DNA from: Duncaniella freteri
GTDB lineage: Bacteria > Bacteroidota > Bacteroidia > Bacteroidales > Muribaculaceae
Length of the DNA stretch: 30,399 nt
Assembly: GCF_004766125.1 (NCBI RefSeq)
Contig: NZ_SJSA01000004.1
Coordinates: 1 to 30,399, forward strand
Direction of reading: 5' to 3'
Part shown: positions 21,870 through 29,834 of the stretch, in pieces
How positions within the stretch are numbered: the first letter of the stretch is position 1
Layout: each line of letters starts with the position of its first letter
Translations under genes and position numbers: made by a program
The notes under the pieces: generated by a model
The model's database searches: none
Told to the model about the DNA's origin: nothing
Seen by the model: the letters and a program-made list of their open reading frames with translations, nothing else

Positions 21870-22496
21870 ATGATTAAATTTTCAGCAACAAACGCCCTGG
21901 TTCACTCGGTTACTCCGGTGATTGAGATTGAGTCCAGATCCGGCGGTCAGCCGTTCTGCAAACGGGAACTCATCATTGATGACTCTTGGGAAAAGGATGG
22001 CAAACTTTATACTAACTTCGTTTCAATCGAGTTCACCGGCGACAAGATGGCTCAACTTGACAGAATCTATCCCGGTATGCGTGTGAACGTGGATGGACTT
22101 CTGAGCGGTCGAGAGTATAACAATCGTATCTACAACACCGTCAGTGGGCAGTCGGTTTCTCCTTATCAGGCTCAACAGCCCAGTGCGCCCGCCCCGGCAC
22201 CCATGCCCGGCAGTTATCCTCAACAACCGCAATATCAGCAGGCTCCCGGCTATCAAGCCGCTCCTATGCCCAGTGGTTATCCTCAACAACCGCAATATCA
22301 GCAGGCTCCCGGCTATCAAGCCGCTCCTATGCCCAGTGGTTATCCTCAACAGCCTGCCGCTCCTGCCTATCCTCAGCAACCCCAACAGTATGCCCCATCA
22401 CCTGCACCGGCAACCGCGCCCGTTACGGCTCCTGCACAGCGGCCATACAGTTCACCATCCTCGCCGGGTGTGAATGACTTGCCGTTTCCGCACTGA
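21870..22496 (+). CDS. ssb: Single-stranded DNA-binding protein-like (OB fold + repeat tail)
   Basis: 208 residues. The N-terminal about 100 residues form an OB-type beta barrel (KFSATNALVHSVTPVIEI, CKRELIIDDSW, FVSIEFTGDKMAQLDRIYPG). The Pro/Gln/Tyr-rich tail contains a 21-residue unit (MPSGYPQQPQYQQAPGYQAA+P) repeated. The end is NDLPFPH, close to the D-D-x-P-F tip by which SSB recruits partners, though with fewer acids and an added PH. Located between exonuclease and NinB-like genes. Confidence 0.75.
   Translation: MIKFSATNALVHSVTPVIEIESRSGGQPFCKRELIIDDSWEKDGKLYTNFVSIEFTGDKMAQLDRIYPGMRVNVDGLLSGREYNNRIYNTVSGQSVSPYQAQQPSAPAPAPMPGSYPQQPQYQQAPGYQAAPMPSGYPQQPQYQQAPGYQAAPMPSGYPQQPAAPAYPQQPQQYAPSPAPATAPVTAPAQRPYSSPSSPGVNDLPFPH
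22203..22391 (+). repeat. 63-bp in-frame tandem repeat in SSB tail
   Basis: Units start at ATG 22203, 22266 and 22329. The first two are complete and nearly identical at DNA level; the third diverges after CCTCAACAG. Recent slippage is likely, so tail length may vary between relatives. Confidence 0.85.
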
Positions 22497-22912
22497 TGGA
22501 AGCCAATCTCATTAAGCGCAACGGAGTAGTGACTATTGATAAGGATTTCGACCTCATGTGTTCACTACTCCGTAACGGAGAATACACAGTAAAGATAGTA
22601 CGAAAGACTCAACCTCGTACCATATCGCAAAACTCATTGATGTGGATGTGGTACAAGTGTATGGAAGAGGCAACGGGGACTCCCAAAGAGGACTTTCATG
22701 ATTATTATAAAGCCAAGTATCTTAGCCGTGATGTAGTCGTTGGCAGAAGGTGGTACCGGGTTCCCGGCAGTACCACCGACCTCAACACCTTGCAGATGAC
22801 AAACTATCTTGAAAAAGTCAAGGCGGACGCAGCAACAGAATTTGGGATAATGCTCCCACTTCCCGAAGATAGGAACTATCAAGCGTTCATATCTGAATAT
22901 AGGATAAGATAA
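22496..22912 (+). CDS. NinB-like recombination protein
   Basis: 138 residues. R-T-I-S-Q-N-S-L-M-W-M-W-Y-K-C-M-E-E-A-T-G (61-81), then EDFHDYYKAKYL and an LNTLQMTNYLEKVK helix, match the shape of lambda NinB/Orf (R-x-x-x-Q-N-x-x-x-W...F-x-x-x-L). Such proteins bind ssDNA and help RecA-independent recombination. Start overlaps the ssb stop by one base (TGATG). Confidence 0.7.
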   Translation: MEANLIKRNGVVTIDKDFDLMCSLLRNGEYTVKIVRKTQPRTISQNSLMWMWYKCMEEATGTPKEDFHDYYKAKYLSRDVVVGRRWYRVPGSTTDLNTLQMTNYLEKVKADAATEFGIMLPLPEDRNYQAFISEYRIR

Positions 22913-22915
22913 CAC

Positions 22916-22949
22916 GTCGGACGGTCAGAAATGGCCGCCCGGCTTTTTT
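22916..22949 (+). terminator. Terminator/attenuator within the recombination operon
   Basis: 11-bp arms 22916-22926 and 22933-22943 (one A-C mismatch, two G-T), loop AGAAAT, six T. It would lower expression of the helicase genes downstream. Confidence 0.8.
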
Positions 22950-22967
22950 ATTAACAATTTCAAAACA

Positions 22968-23543
22968 ATGGAAACCCAAGAAATCAAAATCAAAAAAGCC
23001 AAATTGAGCAAAGGCGGCTGTGTCGAGGCATCGTATATTGATGCCGACGGCAACGAGATTACTTTAAAGGGTAAAAACAAGTGCCATAATGACCTCAAAG
23101 TGGCACTTGCCGCTCTGGTCCCATTCTTTGCCGACCTTACCGAACAGAAGGAGGCAGACACCATCGACTGGAGCGACCTTGAAAGTGCCGAGAATGTTGA
23201 CCTCCTCCGTAAACTCGATGTAACGGGTCTCAGTATCGGCGGTGATGACAACAACCGCATCATCACTATGACAGGCCGGCGCACCCTCATCACATCAAGG
23301 GTTCTTAATCTCAACGCTCCCGGCGTAGAGATGGAATCCGAGACATTTGAGTGGAGCCACATCGACGACTTCGACTTAGCGGTGCAGGCTTTCATTTATG
23401 AGGTCAAGGAGTACATCGTAAACCGCAAATGGGAGGTTGTTCAGGCAACTCTCTTTGATGGTGATCCCGATGACCCCTTTGCCGGAGCCGAGCCGACCGA
23501 TGCCGCTCCCCCTGTTGAACAGCCTGCCGAAAATGTAGCGTAA
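22968..23543 (+). CDS. Unknown phage protein upstream of SNF2 helicase
   Basis: 191 residues. Beta-rich N-terminus (KLSKGGCVEASYIDADGNEI), central ITMTGRRTLITSRVLNLNAP, then an FDLAVQAFIYEVKEYIV helix and an acidic tail (DGDPDDPFAGAEP) similar in feel to SSB tips. Not recognised; likely a DNA-metabolism accessory judging by its place and the 2-nt gap to the helicase gene. Confidence 0.7.
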   Translation: METQEIKIKKAKLSKGGCVEASYIDADGNEITLKGKNKCHNDLKVALAALVPFFADLTEQKEADTIDWSDLESAENVDLLRKLDVTGLSIGGDDNNRIITMTGRRTLITSRVLNLNAPGVEMESETFEWSHIDDFDLAVQAFIYEVKEYIVNRKWEVVQATLFDGDPDDPFAGAEPTDAAPPVEQPAENVA

Positions 23544-23545
23544 GA

Positions 23546-25282
23546 ATGAAACCAATATATATTACCGAAACGCCCAACACTTTCCGCCTCTCCTTTGAGT
23601 ATAACAAGGAACTTGTAACAACCATCAAGCGTGTGCCGAGTGGCCCGCGATGGGATGCTCAAGAGAAAGAATGGATTGTGAAAAAGGAAAGTATCTGCTA
23701 TCCTCCCGGGCGTGATGCTCGGTGGTATGTAGAGGCTTTCGCTCAATGGGCAGTTGCCAAACACTTTTGTACTAACATTTCAAGGCGTAGCGAATCCCAC
23801 GATGTAGTATATGAGATTCCACCGATGAAGAATTTCACCGGCGAACATTATATGCTCCTCAATCCATACGAGTATCAGTTGGAGGGAGTGCGCTACGCCT
23901 TGGATCATAAGCGTTGCATTTTTGGCGACCAGCCCGGCTTGGGTAAAACTCTTCAGGCGATATGCTCAGTAGTCAAGGCTCACAAGGAAGCCGCTGTCTA
24001 TGGGGATTCATTTCCTGTACTCGTAATCTGCCCCGCTGCTCTCAAAGTCAACTGGCAGCGTGAGTTCAAAAAGTTTGCCGGCATCAACGCTGTTATTCTC
24101 GATGACAAAAACCGCGATAGTTGGCATCGTTTTTATGAGTTGAGGCGTGGTGATGGAGACCCCTATGCCCCGGTGTTCATCACAAATTATGAGAGCCTAA
24201 AAAAGTTCTTTGTGAGTGATGTCAAAGACCACGCACGAATGACTCTACGTTCCATAGTCTTCGATGAACGCATCAAACTGTTCAAGTCCATCATCATAGA
24301 TGAAAGCCATAAATGCAAATCAAGCAAGACACAGCAATCAAAGTATGTTGAGGGAATCTGCAAAGGTAAAAAGTGGGTGTTCGCTCTAACGGGTACGCCT
24401 GTTGTCAATAATAATACCGACCTTATCCAGCAGCTCAAAATCCTCGGCAGGCTTGATGACTTCGGCGGCTATAAGCAGTTTGTCGGCCGCTACTGCGATG
24501 GACCCAAACAATCCTCCAATCTGCGAGAGTTGAATTATCGCCTTTGGATGTGCTGTTTCTTTCGTAGAGAGAAAGCTAAAGTGCTTACTCAGTTGCCCGA
24601 CAAGATGCGCCAGTACATCACTTGCGACATTACCAACCGCAAGGAGTATGACGATGCAGAGAATGATGTTATCAAATATCTCCGTCAGTACAAGAATGCG
24701 AGTGATGACCGAGTGGCACGCGCCATGAGAGGTCAAGTGATGGTAAAGATGGGCATACTTAAACAGATTGCGGCGAGAGGTAAAATCAAAGCAGTTTCCG
24801 AGTTTATCCATGATGTCATAGACGGAGGGGAAAAACTCATCATGTTTGCATATCTGAAGGAGGTTGTGGAGGCTCTGAAAAAAGAGTTCCCCGATGCAGT
24901 AACCGTTACGGGTTCTGATGACATCAAAGCCAAGCAGAACGCAGTTGACCGCTTCCAGAACGACCCCGAGTGCAAACTCATAATCCTCAACTACAAGTCC
25001 GGCGGAACGGGTCTAACACTTACGGCTGCAAGCCGAGTTGGGTTTATCGAGTTCCCCTGGACCTATTCGGATTGTGAGCAGGCAGAGGATCGCGCCCATC
25101 GCAACGGACAAAAGAACGCTGTCAACTGTTACTACTTCCTCGGTGACAAGACCATTGACCGCTATATGTATAATGTCATTCAGACAAAGAAAGACATTGC
25201 CAACGAGGTTACGGGAACCACTACCCAAATCGAAGAGGATATGCTCAACATCACAATGAACCTGTTCCAAGACCGAATATGA
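23546..25282 (+). CDS. SNF2-family (SMARCAL1-like) DNA helicase/annealing ATPase
   Basis: 578 residues. Motif I GDQPGLGKT (GLGKT at 131-135), motif Ia VICPAALKVNWQREF, motif II D-E-S-H at 252-255, motif III ALTGTPVVNN, motif V NYKSGGTGLTLTAASRV and motif VI CEQAEDRAHRNGQ. Complete superfamily 2 Swi2/Snf2 set. An N-terminal HARP-like segment (FRLSFEYNKELVTTIKRVPS, RWDAQEKEWIV) is like that of bacterial/phage SMARCAL1 homologues. Probably remodels forks or recombination intermediates. ATGA overlap with the next gene. Confidence 0.9.
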   Translation: MKPIYITETPNTFRLSFEYNKELVTTIKRVPSGPRWDAQEKEWIVKKESICYPPGRDARWYVEAFAQWAVAKHFCTNISRRSESHDVVYEIPPMKNFTGEHYMLLNPYEYQLEGVRYALDHKRCIFGDQPGLGKTLQAICSVVKAHKEAAVYGDSFPVLVICPAALKVNWQREFKKFAGINAVILDDKNRDSWHRFYELRRGDGDPYAPVFITNYESLKKFFVSDVKDHARMTLRSIVFDERIKLFKSIIIDESHKCKSSKTQQSKYVEGICKGKKWVFALTGTPVVNNNTDLIQQLKILGRLDDFGGYKQFVGRYCDGPKQSSNLRELNYRLWMCCFFRREKAKVLTQLPDKMRQYITCDITNRKEYDDAENDVIKYLRQYKNASDDRVARAMRGQVMVKMGILKQIAARGKIKAVSEFIHDVIDGGEKLIMFAYLKEVVEALKKEFPDAVTVTGSDDIKAKQNAVDRFQNDPECKLIILNYKSGGTGLTLTAASRVGFIEFPWTYSDCEQAEDRAHRNGQKNAVNCYYFLGDKTIDRYMYNVIQTKKDIANEVTGTTTQIEEDMLNITMNLFQDRI

Positions 25283-25500
25283 AAAAGAGATTCAAACTCC
25301 TCAACCGCTCCGGCAAAGTCCATATTTTGCATTGGGCGGCTGATGGTAAGCTGTTCGGTCCCGACTGGGAAGCTGTGGCTACGTTTGATGACAAAGACTC
25401 AAATCTGGAAAGATGCAAGACTATAATATGGCTTATGAACGAGTGCGACAAGCACACAGACCACCCTAACGATGACAGAACAAGAGATAATAAAAAGTGA
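25279..25500 (+). CDS. Small unknown protein
   Basis: 73 residues, coupled to the helicase by ATGA overlap and overlapping the next gene by 29 nt. Basic N-terminus (MKKRFKLLNRSGKVHILHWA) and charged C-terminus. Not recognised. Confidence 0.6.
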   Translation: MKKRFKLLNRSGKVHILHWAADGKLFGPDWEAVATFDDKDSNLERCKTIIWLMNECDKHTDHPNDDRTRDNKK

Positions 25501-25920
25501 GCAGGGTTATTCGGAATCCAAGATACAGCATATATGTGTGAATTGGTTCCGGCAGACATTCCCCATGTCGGCAATCTTCTTTTTGCAGTGCCTAACGGCG
25601 GATGGCGTGGAGCCCGCGCCGGTGCCCAAATGGTATATGAGGGACAAGTCAAGGGCGTTGCTGACCTCATCCTGCTTTATCCGTCAGGAGGCAAGTCAAG
25701 CCTCTGCCTTGAGATGAAAGTACCAAAGAAGAAAGGTAGCAGCGCCGGAACCCAGAAACCGCACCAGATAGAGTGGCAGGCTCTCGTTGAGAAATATGGT
25801 AGCACCTATGTAGTGTGTCATGGACTCATCGAATTTATCAAGGCTGTTTGCGACTATCTCCAAATCAATTCAACAAAGTATATCGACGAAGCTCTTAATA
25901 AATATCCTCTTTACCGATGA
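25472..25920 (+). CDS. VRR-NUC nuclease, split by a -1 frameshift at a C-run
   Basis: The N-terminal part is in frame 2 (SEQGYSESKIQHICVNWFRQTFP) and the rest in frame 1 (HVGNLLFAVPNGGWRGARAG, QVKGVADLILLYPSGG, LCLEMKVPKKKGSSAGTQKP, EWQALVEKYGSTYVV). Together they make one complete VRR-NUC domain of about 149 residues: E-x-x-x-Q near the start, G-V-A-D, L-E-M-K and Q-x-x-W. The break is at CCCC 25561-25564; one extra C would restore the frame (T-F-P-H-V-G-N). Either a sequence error, a slip site or a mutation. Domain role: Holliday-junction/flap nuclease linked to phage replication. Confidence 0.75.
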
Positions 25921-26777
25921 TCAACTACATCGAAATGATTAACCGCTTTTGGCAGGAGGTTGAGATGAAGGATTTTCTTCCCTCGGAGGCTTGCGTATAT
26001 TTCAGACTTCTGGATATATGCAACAGGTTAGGATGGCAAAATCCGTTCCCCCTCTCCAACTCACGGGCAGTCGCGCTGATGGCGATGAATGAAAAGACCT
26101 TTCGTGCTATCAGAGACAAGCTCGGCGGGCGCGGTTTAATCGAGTTCAGGAAAGGCAAGAAGAGGGAGAGCGCACCGATGTATTGTTTCCCGGAAAAGAC
26201 TGATGATGGTTGTTGGGTTTTTCCTTGGGGGAATTTTTTGGAGGTAAAAAATACCGTTAAAACTACCGTTAACACGCCCGCTAACGCTACCGTAAACACT
26301 ACCGCAAACACACCCGTTAACACGCCCGCATATAATAAAACTAAAACTAAAACAAATAAATCTCCTAACGGAGATAGTGTGGGACAGCCCCAACCGGAAA
26401 TATCGTTGTTTGCAGAAGAGGAAAAGAAAGCCGGCAGGCGAAAGCCAAAAGCATCCAAAGACCCACCATCTACACCGCCGACGCTTGATGATGTCTTGCA
26501 ATATTTCCTAAGCCAAGATGCAGACAAGCGTCTTGAGAATTGGGAAGAATCCGCCAGGCGGTTCTTTGACAACTTCAACGCCGTTGACTGGAGAGATAAA
26601 TTCAACCGCCGGATCACAAGATGGGACAGCAGGGCTAACTCATGGATTCTTGATGATGAGAAACGGCAAAAAGAAAGGATAACCCCTAATGAAACTAAGC
26701 AAGCAGATAAACTTTCAGAACGTAGAGGCACTGAGCCAAATGCTACAAGCCGAAAGGGTTTCAAGGGAACGTTTTAG
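25917..26777 (+). CDS. Replication initiator / replisome organiser with embedded iterons
   Basis: 286 residues; ATGA overlap with the nuclease stop. Residues 1-90 are a winged helix of the phage initiator type (EACVYFRLLDICNRLGWQNP, NEKTFRAIRDKLGGRGLIEF). Residues about 113-140 are a low-complexity Thr/Asn/Pro/Val repeat (VKTTVNTPANATVNTTANTP). The end has a conserved FFDNFNAVDWRDKFNRRI plus W-D-S-R-A-N-S-W-I, typical of Bacteroidetes phage initiators, likely binding the helicase loader. It directly overlaps the dnaC-like gene, like lambda O-P. Confidence 0.75.
   Translation: MINYIEMINRFWQEVEMKDFLPSEACVYFRLLDICNRLGWQNPFPLSNSRAVALMAMNEKTFRAIRDKLGGRGLIEFRKGKKRESAPMYCFPEKTDDGCWVFPWGNFLEVKNTVKTTVNTPANATVNTTANTPVNTPAYNKTKTKTNKSPNGDSVGQPQPEISLFAEEEKKAGRRKPKASKDPPSTPPTLDDVLQYFLSQDADKRLENWEESARRFFDNFNAVDWRDKFNRRITRWDSRANSWILDDEKRQKERITPNETKQADKLSERRGTEPNATSRKGFKGTF
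26253..26363. other. Candidate replication origin: seven 12-bp iterons + AT-rich tract
   Basis: Units ACCGTTAAAACT, ACCGTTAACACG, CCCGCTAACGCT, ACCGTAAACACT, ACCGCAAACACA, CCCGTTAACACG and CCCGCATATAAT run head-to-tail from 26253 to 26336 with consensus (A/C)CCGYWAAMRCN. They are followed at 26330-26363 by an almost pure A/T tract of AAAACT units. Iterons plus an unwinding element inside the initiator gene is the lambda ori-in-O arrangement. Confidence 0.6.
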
Positions 26778-27393
26778 CCTTGAAATTTCCGAAAAGGATT
26801 GTGCCAACGGGCTGTATTCCGCCATGAAAGCAGAGGTTCAGTATCGTGGCGGTACATTCAATTTAGATGCTGACACTCGCTCCCATATCTTCACGGCTGC
26901 CAAATGGCTCATCAATCCGAATAGCACACCAGGTCTGTTGTTGTGCGGGTTGTGTGGCAACGGCAAGACTACCCTTGCAAGGGCTATCGCATGGCTAATA
27001 GGATACCTCTCGGAGCGTGAGTTGGGGTATTCCAACCGCAAGAGGATGCCGCTCTATACTGCAAAGAACATTTGCCGGCTATGTGCCGCAAGTGAGAAAT
27101 TCAAAGAGCAGTATGATGAGTATGGGAGATTGTTCACCGAGCCTATGATGATAATTGATGACCTCGGAGAAGAGCCAAAAGAGGTCATGGTCTATGGTAT
27201 GCCGCACACTCCAATCATTGACATCATCAGTGAGCGTTATGCCGCCCAACGGATGACCATAATCACGACCAACCTTGATGTTGACCAACTCAAAGGGAAA
27301 TATGGAGAGCGTATCACTGACCGCTTCCGAGAAATGCTAACCTCAATCATTTTTGAAAATGACTCATACCGAACCAGTCCGAGTGATAGTTAG
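26689..27393 (+). CDS. DnaC/IstB-like helicase loader ATPase
   Basis: 234 residues. Walker A GLCGNGKTT (from residue 87), Walker B MMIIDDLG (153-160), sensor 1 ITTNLD, and the box VII-like RITDRFREM with the arginine finger. An AAA+ helicase loader expected to bring the host DnaB helicase to the origin. It starts 89 nt before the initiator stop. Confidence 0.85.
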   Translation: MKLSKQINFQNVEALSQMLQAERVSRERFSLEISEKDCANGLYSAMKAEVQYRGGTFNLDADTRSHIFTAAKWLINPNSTPGLLLCGLCGNGKTTLARAIAWLIGYLSERELGYSNRKRMPLYTAKNICRLCAASEKFKEQYDEYGRLFTEPMMIIDDLGEEPKEVMVYGMPHTPIIDIISERYAAQRMTIITTNLDVDQLKGKYGERITDRFREMLTSIIFENDSYRTSPSDS

Positions 27394-27604
27394 ATGGACC
27401 ACACGCGATGAAGAAGCCATTGCCGCCATTCGCAAGCATTTTAATCTGCCCAATTATACCACGCTTAACGGCTGGACACCGGCTGAAATCAAGCCGGAAG
27501 ATATGGATATGTTTGAAGAATGTGCCCGACGAGGGTTCTTTGGCATTATCCGCGAAAAATGGTGTAAAAATGGTGGCCAATATATTTTTTCATCTCGTAA
27601 ATAA
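27359..27604 (+). CDS. Small unknown protein
   Basis: 81 residues from ATG 27359 (a TTG 6 nt earlier is in frame). W-T-T-R-D-E-E-A-I-A-A-I-R-K-H-F near the start, then DMDMFEECARRGFFGIIREK. Not recognised. It overlaps the dnaC-like end by 35 nt. Confidence 0.65.
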   Translation: MTHTEPVRVIVRWTTRDEEAIAAIRKHFNLPNYTTLNGWTPAEIKPEDMDMFEECARRGFFGIIREKWCKNGGQYIFSSRK

Positions 27605-27608
27605 TGGC

Positions 27609-27616
27609 TAACTTTA
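27609..27616 (+). promoter_or_regulatory. Promoter -7 element before parB-like gene
   Basis: TAACTTTA within GGCTAACTTTACAGTATA, nearly the same as the promoter at 19938. No good -33 TTG. Confidence 0.5.
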
Positions 27617-27631
27617 CAGTATAACAAACTA

Positions 27632-27647
27632 AAAGTCAAACCAATAA
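27632..27647 (+). promoter_or_regulatory. Leader motif copy 5
   Basis: AAAGTCAAACCAATAA, 8 nt before ATG 27656. Confidence 0.6.
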
Positions 27648-27655
27648 AACCAATT

Positions 27656-29511
27656 ATGGAAATTAGAAAAATTCCACTCTCATTGGTGTCTCCATCACCG
27701 ATGAACCCTCGCAAAACATTTGACGAGGATGAGTTGCAAGAGTTGGCGGACAACATCGAGAAGCAGGGGTTACTCCAGCCTATCACCGTCAGACCCATTG
27801 CAGACAAAAAACAGTTTGCCGTTGTAGATGGCAACGCCGACTTCCACCCGAGTATGAAATCATCTGCGGAGAGCGCCGCTTCCGCGCCTTTTGCAAACTA
27901 TCTGACAAGTGGCGGGAAATGGATTGTGTGGCTCCTAAGGGAGAGACATATGACCGCTTCTCTGAAATCTCTGCTATTGTGCGAGAAATGAACGATGAAG
28001 AGGCATTTGACGCGATGATAACCGAAAATCTTCAGCGCAAAGATGTTGACCCCATTGAAGAGGCTTTTGCTTTTGGTCAACTTATCCAAAAAGGCAAGAC
28101 CGCTGAAGAAATAGCGGCTCGATTTGGCAAGTCTATCAGATTTGTTCAGGATCGCGTCAAACTCAACAATCTCATCCCGGAACTCATGCTTGCTGTCAGA
28201 GATGACAAAATGAGCATATCGGCGGCGATGATAATTGCCAAGCTCGATGATGAGCATCAGCGTCGTTATCATTCATCCTACTCCAACAACTCCAGCGGAT
28301 TCACTAAACAGACCGCCGATAGTTTCACTAAATCTCTCTTTATGTCTATCGACGGGGCTCCCTGGTATCAGACCGATGACCAAGCCGATGAAGATTATGA
28401 GGGAGGGTGTGGTTGTAAGTGTTCGGAGTGTCAACTCAACACCGCCAATCATGGGTGCTTATTTTGGGATATGAAGACGGAAGATGCCGGGAAATGCACC
28501 AACCGGGATAAATTCTATGCCAAGCACTCTGCGTTCATCATAGATATGTTAAATCGCTTTGACCACCCGGTAATCAAGAAAGGTTCACCGCTTGAGACCG
28601 GGAGCGTTGTCATAATAGATGATGAGGAATGGTGCAGCCCAGCCACGAAAGAACTCAAGAAAGCCATCTATGAAAAGATTAGAGCGGCAGGCTTTGAGGT
28701 AATCAAGGCTAACGAGATATTTGAAGGCAAATGCCATTACACTGACAAGAGACTTGACCGTAACATCGAGATGGGATATGTCTATCAGTGTCTTAAAATC
28801 TTCACATACGACAATGTGAGCTTTGGGACACAGTGGCGGTACTTCAAGGGAAAAGGCAAGATGCTTGAGGCAAATGAGGGCAAAGATAAAACTCCGGCAA
28901 CCTCCACTCAATCAGCAGAAGCGATGAAACTCATACAGCAGCGCAACCGAATAAAGGAAATCGCTGTCGAGAAAATCACAGCCGAATCCCGAGCAATGGC
29001 CGGCAATCTCGCAGAGGCAAAGCGCAAAGGAGAGTTGAGCGATGCAGAGATGTTCGCATTTCAGTGTATAATATTCTCCCTCTGCGGATCTGATATGCTG
29101 AAAAGGTACGGGCATAAAGGTTTGGGCAAGGTGTCTGAGCGTTCTTTCATCGACGTAATCAAGCAGAATCGAGCAGACTGGTCAATGTGGATAAGAGAGT
29201 TTATCCGCACGATAATTGCCAGTGCTGATATAACCCACAATGGGTTCTATCAGTATTGCGCCGGAGAAGTGCTGAAGGAATGGATGCCCAAAGAGTGGAA
29301 AGAGATGATTGACAAATATCGAGTTAAACTTGATAAAGACCTCGCCAAAAATGCTGAGAAACTGAAAGGTCTTGGTTATGGCATAGACGGCAAGTTGCTC
29401 CCTCAACCTAAAGAATCGGTTGTCAAATCGGTTGTAGATTCGACAAAGATTGAGGCAGAGACAATCGCTATCCCAAAGGGAAGAACATACAAAAGCAATT
29501 CAAGGAGATGA
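27656..29511 (+). CDS. ParB/Srx-type DNA-binding protein, split by a -1 frameshift
   Basis: The N-terminus in frame 2 ([40 protein letters not shown]) gives way near CCC 27847-27849 to frame 1, where the ParB signature follows ([15 protein letters not shown], then [20 protein letters not shown] and the [23 protein letters not shown]). One more C would join them into about 618 residues. The second part is open from before ATG 27919. Beyond the HTH is a Cys-rich cluster ([20 protein letters not shown]) and a long C-terminal region I cannot assign. In phages such ParB-like proteins may act in partition, regulation or as nucleases/CTPases. As sequenced it would be non-functional unless frameshifted. 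Confidence 0.8.
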
Positions 29512-29759
29512 AAGCCAAGCATCCCGGTACTATTCTTCTCTTCCGTGTCAATGACTTCTATGAGTGCTTTGATGAAGATGCCGAGAAAGCAGCTAAGACT
29601 CTCAAACTGACGCTTACCACCGCAAAAGGCAACAAACTTGCCGGTTTCCCTCATCATGCTCTCGACACCTATCTTCCCAAACTCATAAGAGCCGGACATA
29701 AGGTTGCAATCTGCGAGCAACTTGAAGATCCGAAAAAGAAGAGTAACAAAGGGAAATAA
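29508..29759 (+). CDS. Stand-alone MutS domain I (mismatch-recognition domain)
   Basis: 83 residues. [22 protein letters not shown] contains the Phe-x-Glu mismatch-reading motif of MutS (DFYE). The domain continues to [20 protein letters not shown] and [12 protein letters not shown], exactly the boundary of MutS domain I, then stops. There is no ATPase or clamp. ATGA overlap with the ParB-like gene and AAGGAG immediately before the ATG. It could bind mismatches or interfere with host MutS; no activity is known to me. Confidence 0.8.
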   Translation: MKAKHPGTILLFRVNDFYECFDEDAEKAAKTLKLTLTTAKGNKLAGFPHHALDTYLPKLIRAGHKVAICEQLEDPKKKSNKGK

Positions 29760-29792
29760 GAATCTCCCTTAAATCACATCATCAACTCAAAC

Positions 29793-29824
29793 GCGGCACT
29801 ACTCAATCAAACGGGTGGTGCCGC
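29793..29824 (+). other. Hairpin in the leader of the last gene
   Basis: 10-bp stem GCGGCACTAC/GTGGTGCCGC (one G-T) with a 12-nt loop, ending 10 nt before ATG 29835. Weak T content, so more likely a translational or attenuation element than a full terminator. Confidence 0.45.
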
Positions 29825-29834
29825 TTGCTTTACT

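Noticed and set aside
25925..26764. 279-residue minus-strand ORF opposite the initiator
   Set aside because: Antisense shadow of the initiator gene; Ser/Leu/Val-rich with no motif, while the plus strand has domains and coupled starts.
13915..27647. The 16-nt leader as parS sites for the ParB-like protein
   Set aside because: The motif is not palindromic and keeps a fixed distance to start codons, which fits translation leaders better.
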